Shown here: one piece after another, positions 35,904 through 45,839 of the stretch | Position numbering within the stretch: the first letter of the stretch is position 1 | How the letters are laid out: every line of letters starts with the position of its first letter | Assembly (NCBI RefSeq): GCF_000192475.1 | Contig: NZ_AEYW01000007.1 | Span: 124,001 to 188,000 of the forward strand | From: Ruegeria conchae | GTDB taxonomy: Bacteria; Pseudomonadota; Alphaproteobacteria; Rhodobacterales; Rhodobacteraceae | DNA: 64,000 nucleotides | Direction of reading: 5' to 3' | The notes under the pieces: model-generated | What the model saw: the letters and a program-made list of their open reading frames with translations, nothing else | What the model was told of the DNA's origin: nothing | The model's database searches: none | Program-made: the position numbers and the translations under genes

Positions 35904-35912
35904 GCAATTTGA

Positions 35913-36752
35913 TCAATGGGCCAGAAAGACCGGCACTTCGGATTGTTCCAACATGTTCCGAGTCGCACCGCCCAGAATGGCCTCGCGAAAGCGCGAGTGC
36001 CCGTAGGCGCCCATTACGATCATGTCGGCCTCGGTATCGGCGGCGTGACGATTAAGAATATCCGAAACGCGTGTCATGGTTTTGCTCAGCACATCAATCT
36101 CGCATTTCACACCGTGCCGCGCCAACATTTGAGACAACAGCCCGCCAGGGTCCGAGCGATCGGGCCCATGACGTGGCGGGTCAATGACGACAATCCGTGT
36201 AAGCTCGGCCTGCTTCAGGAAGGGAAGGGCGCAGCGGATGGCGCGCATCGCTTCGATGCTTTCATTCCAGCCTACCATTATGGTTTTGGGTGAGGAGATT
36301 GGCTCAATTTCATCCGGTACCAGCAATACCGGGGCATGCCCTTCGAACATGGCGGCCTCAACAATCGGTTCGGCCTCGGCGTCGCGATCCTTTCCGTATG
36401 GGCGCGGCAATATCACAAGATCCGAAAAACGGGCGCGGCGGGCGACGTGTCGGCCAATATCGGCAATCTGTGCTACCCCATTTTCAGCCGACCAACGCAC
36501 CCCCGATTTGCCAAGATAGTCCTGAGCAAATTTGAGGATTTCATCCGCCTCGGCATTTGCGCGACTCAGGGTTTCCTGCAGGATCAGTGCATTGGCCCCG
36601 GCGTAGTAATACCCGGTCTGACTGCGGTCGACCCCAAGGCACAGCGCTTCGGCGTGGGCGTCTTGCCCGTCGGCCAAGGCGACCATCTGTGCCAGAGCCG
36701 TTTGGGAAATCTTGGTTTCTGTCATGACCGTAAGCAGGGATTTGTATGCCAT
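35913..36752 (-). CDS. Tandem universal stress protein (UspA family)
   Basis: 279 residues with two Usp domains. The second carries the ATP-binding pattern G-x2-G-x9-GS/T-like (MGAYGHSRFREAILGGATRNML). The first half is degenerate (VDRSQTGYYYAGANALI). Genes of this type are commonly linked to ccoN in Rhodobacterales. It is divergent from ccoN, and one FNR box at 36838 lies between them. Its stop is just before the shared terminator. Confidence 0.9.
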   Translation of the reverse strand: MAYKSLLTVMTETKISQTALAQMVALADGQDAHAEALCLGVDRSQTGYYYAGANALILQETLSRANAEADEILKFAQDYLGKSGVRWSAENGVAQIADIGRHVARRARFSDLVILPRPYGKDRDAEAEPIVEAAMFEGHAPVLLVPDEIEPISSPKTIMVGWNESIEAMRAIRCALPFLKQAELTRIVVIDPPRHGPDRSDPGGLLSQMLARHGVKCEIDVLSKTMTRVSDILNRHAADTEADMIVMGAYGHSRFREAILGGATRNMLEQSEVPVFLAH

Positions 36753-36837
36753 GTCGACCTCATTATTCCGGCGCTCCTTAATGCGGAACGTGTGTTTGTC
36801 TCTGGAAAATACCTCTCACAGAAAACAGGGGGTTGTC

Positions 36838-36851
36838 TTGACACAGATCAA
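36838..36851. promoter_or_regulatory. FNR box between usp and ccoN
   Basis: TTGA-CACAGA-TCAA. It lies 95 bases upstream of ccoN and 86 bases from usp. A TATTTT on the minus strand (about 36812-36807) is at the correct distance for usp, and a weaker CATTAC-type -10 for ccoN, so one site may serve both. Confidence 0.85.
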
Positions 36852-36945
36852 AGCAGCAGAATTGGCATCACTGCATTACGACACGCAGTCAAAAGGGTTC
36901 CGTGTGGCATGAAGAATCGCGCGGGGCATGGCAAAGGGACGCAAT

Positions 36946-38553
36946 ATGTCAAATTACATCAAGCTGATCGTGCTTGGGCTGGTTGTGCTGTTCGCAGCCA
37001 TTGGGTCCAATTATGCACGGGATTTGGCGTATCAGGTGCACGCAATTCTGGTGATGATCATCGCTGCTGGATTGTTCATTTGGACGCTTAGAAACACCGA
37101 TGAGCCAGATATTCTTGTAGATCGCTCGGCGGAATATATGGATGGCGTGATCCGCTATGGCGTGATCGCAACTGCCTTTTGGGGTGTGGTCGGGTTCCTT
37201 GCGGGGACTTTCATTGCGTTCCAGCTGGCCTTTCCGTCGCTGAACTTCGAATGGGCGCAAGGGTATATGAACTTTGGACGTTTGCGGCCATTACACACGT
37301 CGGCGGTTATCTTCGCCTTTGGTGGTAACGCGCTGATCGCAACCTCGTTCTATGTCGTACAGCGCACAAGTGCCGCACGTCTGTGGGGCGGAAACCTGGC
37401 CTGGTTCGTGTTCTGGGGCTATCAGCTGTTTATCGTTCTGGCCGCAACCGGTTACTTGCTGGGTGGAACCCAGTCGAAAGAATACGCCGAGCCTGAATGG
37501 TATGTCGACCTATGGCTGACCGTTGTCTGGGTTGCTTATCTGGCTGTCTATCTGGGCACAATCATCAAACGGAAAGAACCCCACATCTACGTGGCCAACT
37601 GGTTCTATCTGGCATTCATCGTGACCGTCGCCATGCTGCATCTGGTCAATAACATGACCATTCCAGTCAGCATCTGGGGTTCGAAATCGGTCATCGTCTG
37701 GTCAGGTGTCCAAGACGCCATGATCCAATGGTGGTATGGCCACAACGCCGTGGGCTTCTTCCTGACCGCAGGCTTCCTGGGCATGATGTACTACTTCATC
37801 CCGAAACAAGCCGAGCGTCCGGTGTTCAGCTACAAACTGTCGATCATCCACTTCTGGGCGCTGATCTTCCTGTATATCTGGGCCGGTCCGCACCACCTGC
37901 ACTATACCGCGCTGCCGGATTGGGCCTCGACGCTGGGCATGGTTTTCTCGGTGATCCTGTGGATGCCTTCGTGGGGTGGTATGATCAACGGTCTGATGAC
38001 CCTGTCGGGCGCATGGGACAAGCTGCGCACAGACCCTGTGATCCGGATGATGGTCATCTCAGTCGGCTTCTACGGCATGTCCACTTTCGAAGGTCCGATG
38101 ATGTCGATCCGCGCTGTGAACAGCCTGTCTCATTACACCGACTGGACTATTGGTCACGTGCACTCGGGTGCGCTGGGCTGGAACGGAATGATCACCTTCG
38201 GTGCGCTGTACTATCTGGTGCCTGTCCTGTGGAAACGGGACCGCCTGTATTCGCTGCAGATGGTCAGCTGGCATTTCTGGCTCGCCACAATCGGTATCGT
38301 GCTCTACGCCGCGTCGATGTGGGTCACTGGTATCATGGAAGGCCTGATGTGGCGTGAAGTGGATGCCAACGGCTTCCTGGTGAATTCGTTTGCTGACACC
38401 GTGGCTGCCAAGTTCCCAATGTACGTCGTACGTGGTTTGGGTGGGGTGATGTTCCTCGCTGGCTCGCTGATCATGTGCTACAACCTGTGGATGACTGTGC
38501 GGAAGGCACCGGCCAAAGAGGCCAGCCTGACCGTCGCGGTCCCGGCTGAATAA
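36946..38553 (+). CDS. ccoN: cbb3 cytochrome c oxidase subunit I (CcoN)
   Basis: Catalytic heme-copper subunit of the high-affinity terminal oxidase. 535 residues with about twelve to fourteen helices and the conserved histidines around [18 protein letters not shown], the [11 protein letters not shown] copper-site region, [13 protein letters not shown] and [21 protein letters not shown] 36946 follows AAGGGA at 6 bases; the frame extends six codons upstream. First gene of ccoNOQP, downstream of an FNR box. Confidence 0.97.
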   Translation: MSNYIKLIVLGLVVLFAAIGSNYARDLAYQVHAILVMIIAAGLFIWTLRNTDEPDILVDRSAEYMDGVIRYGVIATAFWGVVGFLAGTFIAFQLAFPSLNFEWAQGYMNFGRLRPLHTSAVIFAFGGNALIATSFYVVQRTSAARLWGGNLAWFVFWGYQLFIVLAATGYLLGGTQSKEYAEPEWYVDLWLTVVWVAYLAVYLGTIIKRKEPHIYVANWFYLAFIVTVAMLHLVNNMTIPVSIWGSKSVIVWSGVQDAMIQWWYGHNAVGFFLTAGFLGMMYYFIPKQAERPVFSYKLSIIHFWALIFLYIWAGPHHLHYTALPDWASTLGMVFSVILWMPSWGGMINGLMTLSGAWDKLRTDPVIRMMVISVGFYGMSTFEGPMMSIRAVNSLSHYTDWTIGHVHSGALGWNGMITFGALYYLVPVLWKRDRLYSLQMVSWHFWLATIGIVLYAASMWVTGIMEGLMWREVDANGFLVNSFADTVAAKFPMYVVRGLGGVMFLAGSLIMCYNLWMTVRKAPAKEASLTVAVPAE

Positions 38554-38567
38554 GGAGGGCCGGAGCA

Positions 38568-39296
38568 ATGGCAATTCTCGACAAACACAAGATCCTCGAG
38601 ACCAACGCGACTCTCCTGCTGATTTTCAGCTTCCTGGTCGTTACTATCGGTGGCATCGTTCAAATCGCGCCTCTGTTCTATCTTGAGAACACCATCGAGA
38701 AGGTGGAGGGCATGCGCCCTTACACTCCTCTGGAACTGGCGGGGCGTGACATCTACATCCGAGAAGGATGCTATGTCTGCCACAGCCAAATGATCCGCCC
38801 GATGCGGGACGAGGTCGAACGCTATGGCCACTATTCTCTGGCGGCCGAGTCGATGTATGACCATCCGTTCCAGTGGGGATCGAAGCGTACCGGACCTGAT
38901 CTGGCACGCGTCGGCGGCCGATACTCGGATCAATGGCAAGTTGATCACCTGCGTGATCCGCAATCGGTGGTCCCGGAATCGGTGATGCCCAAGTATGGTT
39001 ATCTCGAGCGTCGCAAGATCGACGGTAAGTACATCGGTGATGTCATGGCCGCGAACGCAATGGTCGGCACGCCTTACACTGAAGAGATGCTGGAGAACGC
39101 GCTGGCAGACTTCCGTGCTCAGGCGGATCCGGACAGCGACTACGACGGTCTTTTGGAGCGCTATGGTGACAAGGTGAACGTGCGCAACTTTGATGGTCAG
39201 CCCGAACTGACGGAAACTGACGCGTTGGTCGCCTATCTGCAGATGCTGGGTACATTGGTCGACTTCTCGACGTTTACGCCAGATGCAAGCCGCTAA
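38568..39296 (+). CDS. ccoO: cbb3 oxidase monoheme subunit II (CcoO)
   Basis: 242 residues. An N-terminal membrane anchor (about 17-38) and one heme c site, CYVCH, in the [14 protein letters not shown] context; the axial methionine is in SVMPKYGYL. Transfers electrons from CcoP to CcoN. AAGGAGG precedes the ATG, 14 bases after ccoN. Confidence 0.97.
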   Translation: MAILDKHKILETNATLLLIFSFLVVTIGGIVQIAPLFYLENTIEKVEGMRPYTPLELAGRDIYIREGCYVCHSQMIRPMRDEVERYGHYSLAAESMYDHPFQWGSKRTGPDLARVGGRYSDQWQVDHLRDPQSVVPESVMPKYGYLERRKIDGKYIGDVMAANAMVGTPYTEEMLENALADFRAQADPDSDYDGLLERYGDKVNVRNFDGQPELTETDALVAYLQMLGTLVDFSTFTPDASR

Positions 39297-39307
39297 GGAG
39301 GGATAAG

Positions 39308-39514
39308 ATGGAAGAATACACTCTCCTAAGGCAGTTTGCGGATAGCTGGATGCTGCTGCTGCTGTTTACGTTCTTTCTGGGCATCGTGATCTGGGTTTTC
39401 CGCCCCGGTGCCAGCAAGGAATACAAGGACACGGCCAATATCCCGTTCCGACATGTGGATGCCCCTGCCCCTCAGCAAGACAAACCCGCCACATCCAAGG
39501 AGGCGCGGCAATGA
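39308..39514 (+). CDS. ccoQ: cbb3 oxidase subunit CcoQ
   Basis: Small assembly/stability subunit, 68 residues, with one transmembrane helix (about 14-32) and a proline-rich hydrophilic tail. AAGGAGG lies 7 bases before the ATG. Its stop overlaps the ccoP start by ATGA. Confidence 0.93.
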   Translation: MEEYTLLRQFADSWMLLLLFTFFLGIVIWVFRPGASKEYKDTANIPFRHVDAPAPQQDKPATSKEARQ

Positions 39515-40374
39515 GCAAAACACCTGAAAAACAGCCGGGCGATCCGAATACCACAGGTCACAGCTGGGACGGTATCGAAGAGTTCGACAACCCGATGCCG
39601 CGTTGGTGGCTGTGGACGTTCTATGCGACCATTCTCTGGGGCGTGATCTATACGATCATGTATCCAGCGTGGCCTCTGGTTCAATCGGCAACCGCCGGTG
39701 TATTGGGCTGGTCTTCGCGCGAGCTGGTGCAGCAAGAAATGGTCGCTTTTGAAGAAGCGAACGCGCCGTGGAATGCCAAGCTGGTGGAGACACCGCTGGA
39801 ACAGATTTCGGCGGATGCAGAGCTTCAGCAATACGCTGTGAACTCTGGCGGTGCCGTGTTCCGGACCTGGTGCGCGCAGTGCCATGGCTCTGGTGCGCAA
39901 GGCGCGCCGGGCTTCCCGAACCTGCTGGATGACGCCTGGCTGTGGGGTGGTACGCTCGAAGATATCGAGTACACCATCGCCCATGGTATCCGGAACGAAG
40001 AAAGCGACGATGCGCGCTATTCTGAGATGCCGGCCTTTGGTGAGATCCTCGAGCAAGACGAGATCACTCAGGTAGTCCAATACGTCATGTCTCTGACAAA
40101 TGCGCAGACCGACGATGCGGCGGCGCAGGCGGGCAAGGTTGTGTTCGAGGACAACTGTGCATCGTGCCACGGCGAGGATGGCAAAGGCGACGTCACACAA
40201 GGTGCACCAAACCTGACGGATGCGATCTGGCTTTATGGTGGCAGTGAAGAGGCTCTGACTGAAACGGTCACCTACAGCCGCTTTGGTGTGATGCCCCCAT
40301 GGGAAAATCGTTTGACTGACGCGCAAATCCGCGCCGTTACGTCCTACGTCCACCAATTGGGTGGTGGTCAGTAG
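39511..40374 (+). CDS. ccoP: cbb3 oxidase diheme subunit III (CcoP)
   Basis: 287 residues. The N-terminal signature HSWDGIEEFDNPMPRWW precedes a membrane helix. Two heme c domains follow, with CAQCH (about 119-123) and CASCH (about 211-215). It passes electrons to CcoO. Last gene of ccoNOQP, followed by two hairpins. Confidence 0.97.
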   Translation: MSKTPEKQPGDPNTTGHSWDGIEEFDNPMPRWWLWTFYATILWGVIYTIMYPAWPLVQSATAGVLGWSSRELVQQEMVAFEEANAPWNAKLVETPLEQISADAELQQYAVNSGGAVFRTWCAQCHGSGAQGAPGFPNLLDDAWLWGGTLEDIEYTIAHGIRNEESDDARYSEMPAFGEILEQDEITQVVQYVMSLTNAQTDDAAAQAGKVVFEDNCASCHGEDGKGDVTQGAPNLTDAIWLYGGSEEALTETVTYSRFGVMPPWENRLTDAQIRAVTSYVHQLGGGQ

Positions 40375-40392
40375 AGGCTAAAAGAACACCTC

Positions 40393-40410
40393 CGGGCGGT
40401 ATTCCGCCCG
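40393..40410 (+). terminator. First hairpin after ccoP
   Basis: The CGGGCGG/CCGCCCG stem (7 bp, loop TATT) lies 18 bases past the ccoP stop, followed by AAGG rather than a T tract. Confidence 0.5.
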
Positions 40411-40419
40411 AAGGCTGAG

Positions 40420-40465
40420 GCACCGGCTGTTCAATCTGTTCGCGCGTTTCCAGAACAGCCGGTGC
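40420..40465 (+). terminator. Second, stronger hairpin after ccoP
   Basis: A perfect 13-bp stem starting GCACCGGCTGTTC with a 20-base loop, followed by CGATTTTCC. Likely end of the ccoNOQP transcript. Confidence 0.7.
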
Positions 40466-40526
40466 CGATTTTCCAAACAATAGGGCCGCGTCAGGCTGCG
40501 GTCTAGTGTGGGGATCTAAGACGCCA

Positions 40527-40685
40527 TCAGAGGTTGTTCAGATCCACCCCGCGCGGGCTTTCTCTCCACCAATGACTCTCGGGCAGCCACCGGCGCTTAC
40601 GGAGACCCGGCTTAGGAGCCTCTCGAATGTGCGGAGCGTCGATGCGGGTCGCATTCATGAAAGATCGGGCAAATACAGTCAGCAT
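40527..40685 (-). CDS. Small basic protein, 52 aa, divergent from lysR
   Basis: Not recognised. ATG 40685 is preceded by AGGAGG at 6-7 bases, the best ribosome site in the area. The product is arginine/tryptophan-rich (GLRKRRWLPESHWWRESPRG), with no membrane segment. The frame extends further upstream but only this start has a Shine-Dalgarno. It lies head-to-head with the LysR gene, the usual position of a LysR target. The case for coding is the ribosome site plus location; there is no homology evidence. Confidence 0.55.
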   Translation of the reverse strand: MLTVFARSFMNATRIDAPHIREAPKPGLRKRRWLPESHWWRESPRGVDLNNL

Positions 40686-40785
40686 GGCTTGCCTCCTATG
40701 TGGCGTTGTTTCTGCCGAATAGATTGACCTTTGATGCCGAAAATGCGACTCAATAACCTTTCCAACATGTAAGTATGGATTACAT

Positions 40786-41661
40786 ATGGATTGGCTCAAA
40801 CTTCCTCCACTCGCCGCGCTGCGCGCTTTTGCTGCCTTTGCTGAGAAGCGTAATGTTGTCGAAGCCGGGGCCGCGCTGAACGTCAGTCATGCCGCCATTA
40901 GCCAGCAGTTGCGCGTGCTGGAAAAGTATCTTGGCGCAGCCCTGTTGGATCGCAGCGGCAAAGCCTTGACGCTGACAGCGGACGGAGAGCATCTGGCCCG
41001 CGCCTTGCAACTTGGCTTTGGTGCGATCGAGGCTGCGGTCGGCGATCTGGCCAGATCCGGCCTGGATCGCCCAGTTCATGTATCACTGACATCCTCTTTC
41101 GCGGCCTCATGGCTGATGCCACGCCTTCCGGTGTTTCGCGAATCCCACCCCGAGGTGAATCTGATCCTCGACCCGTCCGCCGAAGTGGTTGATTTGCGCC
41201 CAGGCGGAGTGGACATTGCGATCCGCTACGGCCCCGGAGGTTGGTCGGGGGTACATTCAGAAATGCTGTTGCAATCGCCGGTGGTGATTGTCGCCGCGCC
41301 GAAACTTCTGGGGGGCAAGACGTCATTGACCCCGTCGGAGCTGGCGCAGCTGCCGTGGTTGGAAGAGGTTGGCACCACCGAGGCAACGTCTTGGCTTGCC
41401 GAGCACGGCGTTGGTCCAGAACGCGGTGCAGGTCGGACTCAGCTGCCTGGCAATCTGGTTCTGGATGGTTTGCGCGCCGGGCAGGGGGTCACGGTGACCG
41501 TGCGACATTTCGTCGAGCAAGACATCAAAGCTGGGCGCATTGTGGAGCTCTACGCTGAGCCCGATGCGCGCGGATACCATATTGTGACGGCAAATTCGGC
41601 ACTTAGGCCTGCTGTCAGAACTTTTGCCGGCTGGCTTAGACGTCAAGCTCGTGAAACGTGA
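40786..41661 (+). CDS. LysR-family regulator (GcvA-like)
   Basis: 291 residues. The N-terminal winged helix has LAALRAFAAFAEKRNVVEAGAALNVSHAAISQQLRVLE (split across about 10-47). A PBP2-type effector domain follows, with the GcvA-type segment SFAASWLMPRLPVFRE. Similar proteins regulate glycine cleavage or beta-lactamase genes, but no such gene is adjacent. It is inserted between ccoNOQP and ccoGHIS; its probable target is the divergent 52-aa ORF or itself. Confidence 0.9.
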   Translation: MDWLKLPPLAALRAFAAFAEKRNVVEAGAALNVSHAAISQQLRVLEKYLGAALLDRSGKALTLTADGEHLARALQLGFGAIEAAVGDLARSGLDRPVHVSLTSSFAASWLMPRLPVFRESHPEVNLILDPSAEVVDLRPGGVDIAIRYGPGGWSGVHSEMLLQSPVVIVAAPKLLGGKTSLTPSELAQLPWLEEVGTTEATSWLAEHGVGPERGAGRTQLPGNLVLDGLRAGQGVTVTVRHFVEQDIKAGRIVELYAEPDARGYHIVTANSALRPAVRTFAGWLRRQARET

Positions 41662-41687
41662 TAAAAGGTATCTGTACGATGCGCGTT

Positions 41688-41701
41688 TTGACCCATGTCA
41701 A
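41688..41701 (+). promoter_or_regulatory. FNR box upstream of ccoG
   Basis: TTGA-CCCATG-TCAA, 62 bases before the ccoG GTG. Third FNR box of the window; places the cbb3 maturation operon under FnrL separately from ccoNOQP. Confidence 0.85.
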
Positions 41702-41763
41702 AGTCCCTATGCTTGTGATCTGGAAGAACGCACACTCAGAAGAGCCAGTCCCGGAGCCAGCCT

Positions 41764-43191
41764 GTGAGCGATTCCAACCCGACCCCCAGCCTTTACGCCG
41801 CCAGAGAACCAATTTTCCCAAGACGGGTATCCGGTCCATTCCGGAACCTTAAGTGGATCATTATGGCGGTGACACTGGGCATCTACTATGTAACGCCGTG
41901 GATCAGATGGGATCGAGGGCCAAGCCTTCCTGATCAGGCTGTGTTGCTCGATCTGGCGAACCGACGTTTTTATTTCTTCTGGATCGAAATCTGGCCGCAC
42001 GAATTCTATTTCGTTGCCGGGCTTTTGATTATGGCGGGATTGGGGTTGTTTCTTTTTACCTCAGCGTTGGGCCGGGTTTGGTGCGGATATGCTTGCCCTC
42101 AGACTGTGTGGACCGACCTCTATATTCTTGTTGAACGCTGGATCGAAGGCGACCGCAATGCGCGTCTGCGCCTGCATCGCCAAAAGAAGCTGGATTTCCG
42201 CAAAGCGCGTCTTCGACTGACCAAATGGTTAGTTTGGTTCTTTATCGGGCTGGCAACCGGCGGCGCGTGGGTTTTCTATTTTGCGGATGCCCCAACACTG
42301 GCGCGTGATTTGGTCACCGGCAATGCGCATCCCGTCGCTTACACGACAATGCTGATCCTGACTGGTACAACCTTCTTCTTTGGAGGCTTCGCGCGCGAAC
42401 AAATCTGCATCTATGCCTGCCCATGGCCGCGCATTCAGGCCGCGATGATGGACGAGGATACCCTGGTCGTCGGCTACCGTGAATGGCGGGGTGAACCGCG
42501 TGGCAAGGGCAAACGCTCCGCTGACAGCGAGCTGGGCGATTGCATCGATTGTATGGCTTGCGTCAATGTCTGTCCGGTAGGGATCGATATCCGCGACGGT
42601 CAGCAGCTGGAATGCATCACCTGCGCTCTTTGCATTGATGCCTGCGACGACATGATGGCCAAGATCGGCAAGCCACGTGGCCTGATCGATTACATGGCGC
42701 TGAGTGACGAAACGCGTGAACGCGAAGGTCATCCGCCCAAGAATGTGTGGAAACACATCCTGCGTCCGCGCACGATCCTTTATACCTCTTTGTGGTCGCT
42801 GGTTGGTTTCGCCTTGCTCTTCGCCCTGTTCATCCGGTCGGATATCGACCTGACTGTGGCTCCGGTACGGAACCCGACTTTCGTAACCCTTTCCGATGGT
42901 ACGATCCGCAATACCTATGACGTACGCCTGCGTAACAAGCATGGCGAGGAACGGGCCTTTAAACTGTCGCTTGCCGGTGATCCGTCGCTGCAGGTCGAAA
43001 TCGAGGGCGTCGAAGGTGACACTGTAAATGTCACGGCAGATACGGCACAATTGACGCGCGTTTATATTACAGCAGCGAAAGACACCGGGCCCGCAGCGGT
43101 TGACAGCACATCAGTTCGCATCTGGGTCGAAGATCTGGAAAGTGGTGAGCGCGCATACAAAGACACCACGTTCAATGGGCGAGGAAACTGA
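41764..43191 (+). CDS. ccoG: Cytochrome c oxidase accessory protein CcoG (FixG/RdxB)
   Basis: 475 residues. Membrane iron-sulfur protein thought to reduce copper during cbb3 assembly. Several helices; a first cysteine motif region WCGYACPQTVW; then two 4Fe-4S motifs, CIDCMACVNVCPVG and CITCALCIDACD (about 260-300); and a C-terminal periplasmic Ig-like domain. Starts with GTG behind GGAG at 8 bases. First gene of ccoGHIS. Confidence 0.96.
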   Translation: MSDSNPTPSLYAAREPIFPRRVSGPFRNLKWIIMAVTLGIYYVTPWIRWDRGPSLPDQAVLLDLANRRFYFFWIEIWPHEFYFVAGLLIMAGLGLFLFTSALGRVWCGYACPQTVWTDLYILVERWIEGDRNARLRLHRQKKLDFRKARLRLTKWLVWFFIGLATGGAWVFYFADAPTLARDLVTGNAHPVAYTTMLILTGTTFFFGGFAREQICIYACPWPRIQAAMMDEDTLVVGYREWRGEPRGKGKRSADSELGDCIDCMACVNVCPVGIDIRDGQQLECITCALCIDACDDMMAKIGKPRGLIDYMALSDETREREGHPPKNVWKHILRPRTILYTSLWSLVGFALLFALFIRSDIDLTVAPVRNPTFVTLSDGTIRNTYDVRLRNKHGEERAFKLSLAGDPSLQVEIEGVEGDTVNVTADTAQLTRVYITAAKDTGPAAVDSTSVRIWVEDLESGERAYKDTTFNGRGN

Positions 43192-43193
43192 CA

Positions 43194-43652
43194 ATGGCAG
43201 AGCGTCAATTCACTGGCAAACACGCACTGGCGGTATTTGTCGCGGCCTTTGGCGTGATCATCGCGGTGAACCTCGTGCTGGCCTACAGCGCGGTAAAGAC
43301 GTTCCCGGGGTTGGAAGTAAAGAACTCCTATGTTGCCAGCCAGGAGTTCAACGAACGCTTGCAGGAACAGCAGGCGCTGGGCTGGGATATCAAGGCTGAG
43401 TTGGTCGGTGGATTGCTGGTATTGCGCATCACCGATCAGACTGGTTCACCGGTTGAGGTGGCTGAATTGCAGGCCGTCGTCGGGCGCGCCACCCACGTGA
43501 AAGATGACTTCTCACCTGACTTCACCTTTGACGGCATCACCTATGCCGCCCCAGCTGCGCTGGGTAAAGGTAACTGGAACATTCGCCTTGTGGCAAAAGC
43601 GAAAGACGGTGCCGAGTTTGCGCAACGCGTGCCGCTTTATGTGAAGGGTTAG
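43194..43652 (+). CDS. ccoH: CcoH (FixH) assembly protein
   Basis: 152 residues: short cytoplasmic N terminus, one helix (about 10-32), then a periplasmic domain with KNSYVASQEFNERLQEQQALGW, the FixH hallmark (here split by position 45-67). Required for cbb3 assembly. Two bases after ccoG, four before ccoI. Confidence 0.94.
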   Translation: MAERQFTGKHALAVFVAAFGVIIAVNLVLAYSAVKTFPGLEVKNSYVASQEFNERLQEQQALGWDIKAELVGGLLVLRITDQTGSPVEVAELQAVVGRATHVKDDFSPDFTFDGITYAAPAALGKGNWNIRLVAKAKDGAEFAQRVPLYVKG

Positions 43653-43656
43653 AGGG

Positions 43657-45834
43657 ATGACAGCGCAAGTTACCCCAGCTCGGGCAGCTTGTCCCGGTTG
43701 TGTCGCGACCGCGGCGGAACCGGCCCGGCTAATCCCCGAGGACGTGCAAATCGCGCTGTCGCTGCCGGGTATCCATTGCTCGGCCTGTATCTCCACTGTC
43801 GAGCGCGAGTTGAATGCTCATCCCGGTGTGGAGGGTGCGAGGGTCAATCTGACGCTGAAACGCGCGATGATCAAAGCGAAACCCGATACACGTGCGGCTG
43901 ATCTGATACCAGTGCTGGAACGTGCCGGTTTTGAAGCACACGAACTGGATCCGGGTGCCCTGTCGGCCACGCAATCGGATAAGGCTGGGCGCGATCTTCT
44001 GATGCGGCTCGCGGTTGCGGGATTTGCCTCGATGAACGTGATGCTGTTGTCGGTTTCGGTCTGGTCTGGTGCCACCGACGCGACACGCGACATGTTCCAC
44101 TGGATATCGGCAGCGATTGCCTTGCCTGCGATTGCATTTTCGGCCCAACCTTTCTTTGCCAACGCCTGGAGCGCGCTGCGCGTGCGCCGGTTGAATATGG
44201 ATGTGCCGATTGTTTTGGCGATCCTGCTGGCGCTGGTCACCTCGCTTTGGGAAACTGCACTCAGCGGTGAACACGCCTATTTTGATGCGGCCTTGACGCT
44301 GACATTCTTCCTGCTGGCGGGCCGGTATCTTGATTATCGCACGCGCGCCGCTGCGCGATCGGCTGCCGAAGAGCTTACAGCGCTGGAAGTCCCCCGCGCC
44401 ATTCGTCTGGTGGATGGTTCAGAACAGGAGGTCGCCGTCGCTAACCTGCGCGTGGGTGATCTGATCTTGGTTCGTCCCGGCGGGCGTATGCCGGTGGATG
44501 GCGAAATTACCTCTGGCCGGTCCGAGCTGGACCGATCGCTGCTGACCGGGGAAACGCTTCCTATCTTTGCCGAAGCCGGGCTGCGTGTCAGCGCTGGCGA
44601 GGTCAACCTGACCGGCCCTTTGACCATCCGTGCGACCGCGGTCGGCGAGGATACCTCGCTGCACCGTATGGCCGATCTGGTTGCCATCGCAGAGTCGGGC
44701 CGGTCACGCTATACCTCGCTGGCGGACAAGGCGGCCAAGCTTTACGCGCCGGGGGTGCACATCCTTTCGGCGCTCAGCTTTTTAGGATGGTATATCTATT
44801 CCGGCGATATTCGCACCGCGCTGAACATCGCAGCGGCGGTTTTGATCATCACGTGCCCCTGCGCATTGGGGCTGGCGGTGCCAGCAGTAACCACAGCGGC
44901 CTCGGGCCGGTTATTTCGGAACGGGATGCTGATCAAACACGCCACCGCCCTTGAACGCCTTGCCGAGGTGGACACGGTGGTGTTCGACAAGACCGGCACG
45001 CTTACTTCAGGGACGCCCGAGCTGACCAATCTCGGCGATCATTCCCGCGCTGATCTGGAAGTCGCGCTGGCATTGGCTGAGGCCTCTTCCCATCCGCTGT
45101 CGATTGCTCTTGCAAAGGCGGCGCGTGGGGTCGGGATAAAGCCTGCGATATTGCGTGATGTGGTTGAGGTGCCGGGCTATGGCACCGAAGGCATGTATCA
45201 GGAACAGCGCGTCCGGCTGGGTCGTGCAGCCTGGGTCGGAGGCAAAGATTGTGAGCAGACCGCAGCTTGGCTGGCCATAGGGTCGCAAACCCCGTTGCGC
45301 TTTACATTCACGGATAGCCTGCGCGCGGGTGCCGCCGAAGCCATCGCCGCGTTTCGGAAGGCGGGAAAAGACGTCATCCTGATATCCGGCGACACGCACC
45401 CCGCAGTTCAGGCCTTGGCTGACAAGCTTGGCATCCAGAACTGGATCGCACAGGCCTTGCCTCAGGACAAAGCCGCCAAGGTGCAGGACCTGAGCGATCA
45501 GGGTCGGCACGTTCTGATGGTCGGCGATGGGCTGAACGATACGGCCGCACTGGCGGCAGCGCATGTATCCATCTCTCCTGCCAGCGCCTTGGATGCCGCA
45601 CGGGTGGCGTCGGATATCGTGCTGCTGGGCAACGATCTGTCTCCGATTGCCGAGGCCTGCGAAACTGCTGTCAAGGCGACGCGCCGGATTCGCGAGAACT
45701 TCCGCATTGCCACTGTCTATAACGTGATCGCTGTCCCGCTGGCCGTCGCCGGATTGGCAACCCCTCTGATCGCAGCCTTGGCGATGTCGACCTCGTCGAT
45801 TACGGTGTCACTGAACGCCTTGCGGCTGAGGTAA
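43657..45834 (+). CDS. ccoI: Copper-translocating P-type ATPase CcoI (FixI/CopA2)
   Basis: 725 residues. Supplies copper for the cbb3 active site. N-terminal heavy-metal-associated domain with GIHCSACIS, metal-binding CPC in the membrane (ITCPCALGLAVP), phosphorylation motif DKTGTLT, and hinge VGDGLNDTAAL. An additional N-terminal C-x2-C (CPGC) precedes the HMA domain. Third gene of ccoGHIS. Confidence 0.96.
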   Translation: MTAQVTPARAACPGCVATAAEPARLIPEDVQIALSLPGIHCSACISTVERELNAHPGVEGARVNLTLKRAMIKAKPDTRAADLIPVLERAGFEAHELDPGALSATQSDKAGRDLLMRLAVAGFASMNVMLLSVSVWSGATDATRDMFHWISAAIALPAIAFSAQPFFANAWSALRVRRLNMDVPIVLAILLALVTSLWETALSGEHAYFDAALTLTFFLLAGRYLDYRTRAAARSAAEELTALEVPRAIRLVDGSEQEVAVANLRVGDLILVRPGGRMPVDGEITSGRSELDRSLLTGETLPIFAEAGLRVSAGEVNLTGPLTIRATAVGEDTSLHRMADLVAIAESGRSRYTSLADKAAKLYAPGVHILSALSFLGWYIYSGDIRTALNIAAAVLIITCPCALGLAVPAVTTAASGRLFRNGMLIKHATALERLAEVDTVVFDKTGTLTSGTPELTNLGDHSRADLEVALALAEASSHPLSIALAKAARGVGIKPAILRDVVEVPGYGTEGMYQEQRVRLGRAAWVGGKDCEQTAAWLAIGSQTPLRFTFTDSLRAGAAEAIAAFRKAGKDVILISGDTHPAVQALADKLGIQNWIAQALPQDKAAKVQDLSDQGRHVLMVGDGLNDTAALAAAHVSISPASALDAARVASDIVLLGNDLSPIAEACETAVKATRRIRENFRIATVYNVIAVPLAVAGLATPLIAALAMSTSSITVSLNALRLR

Positions 45835-45839
45835 CCCCG

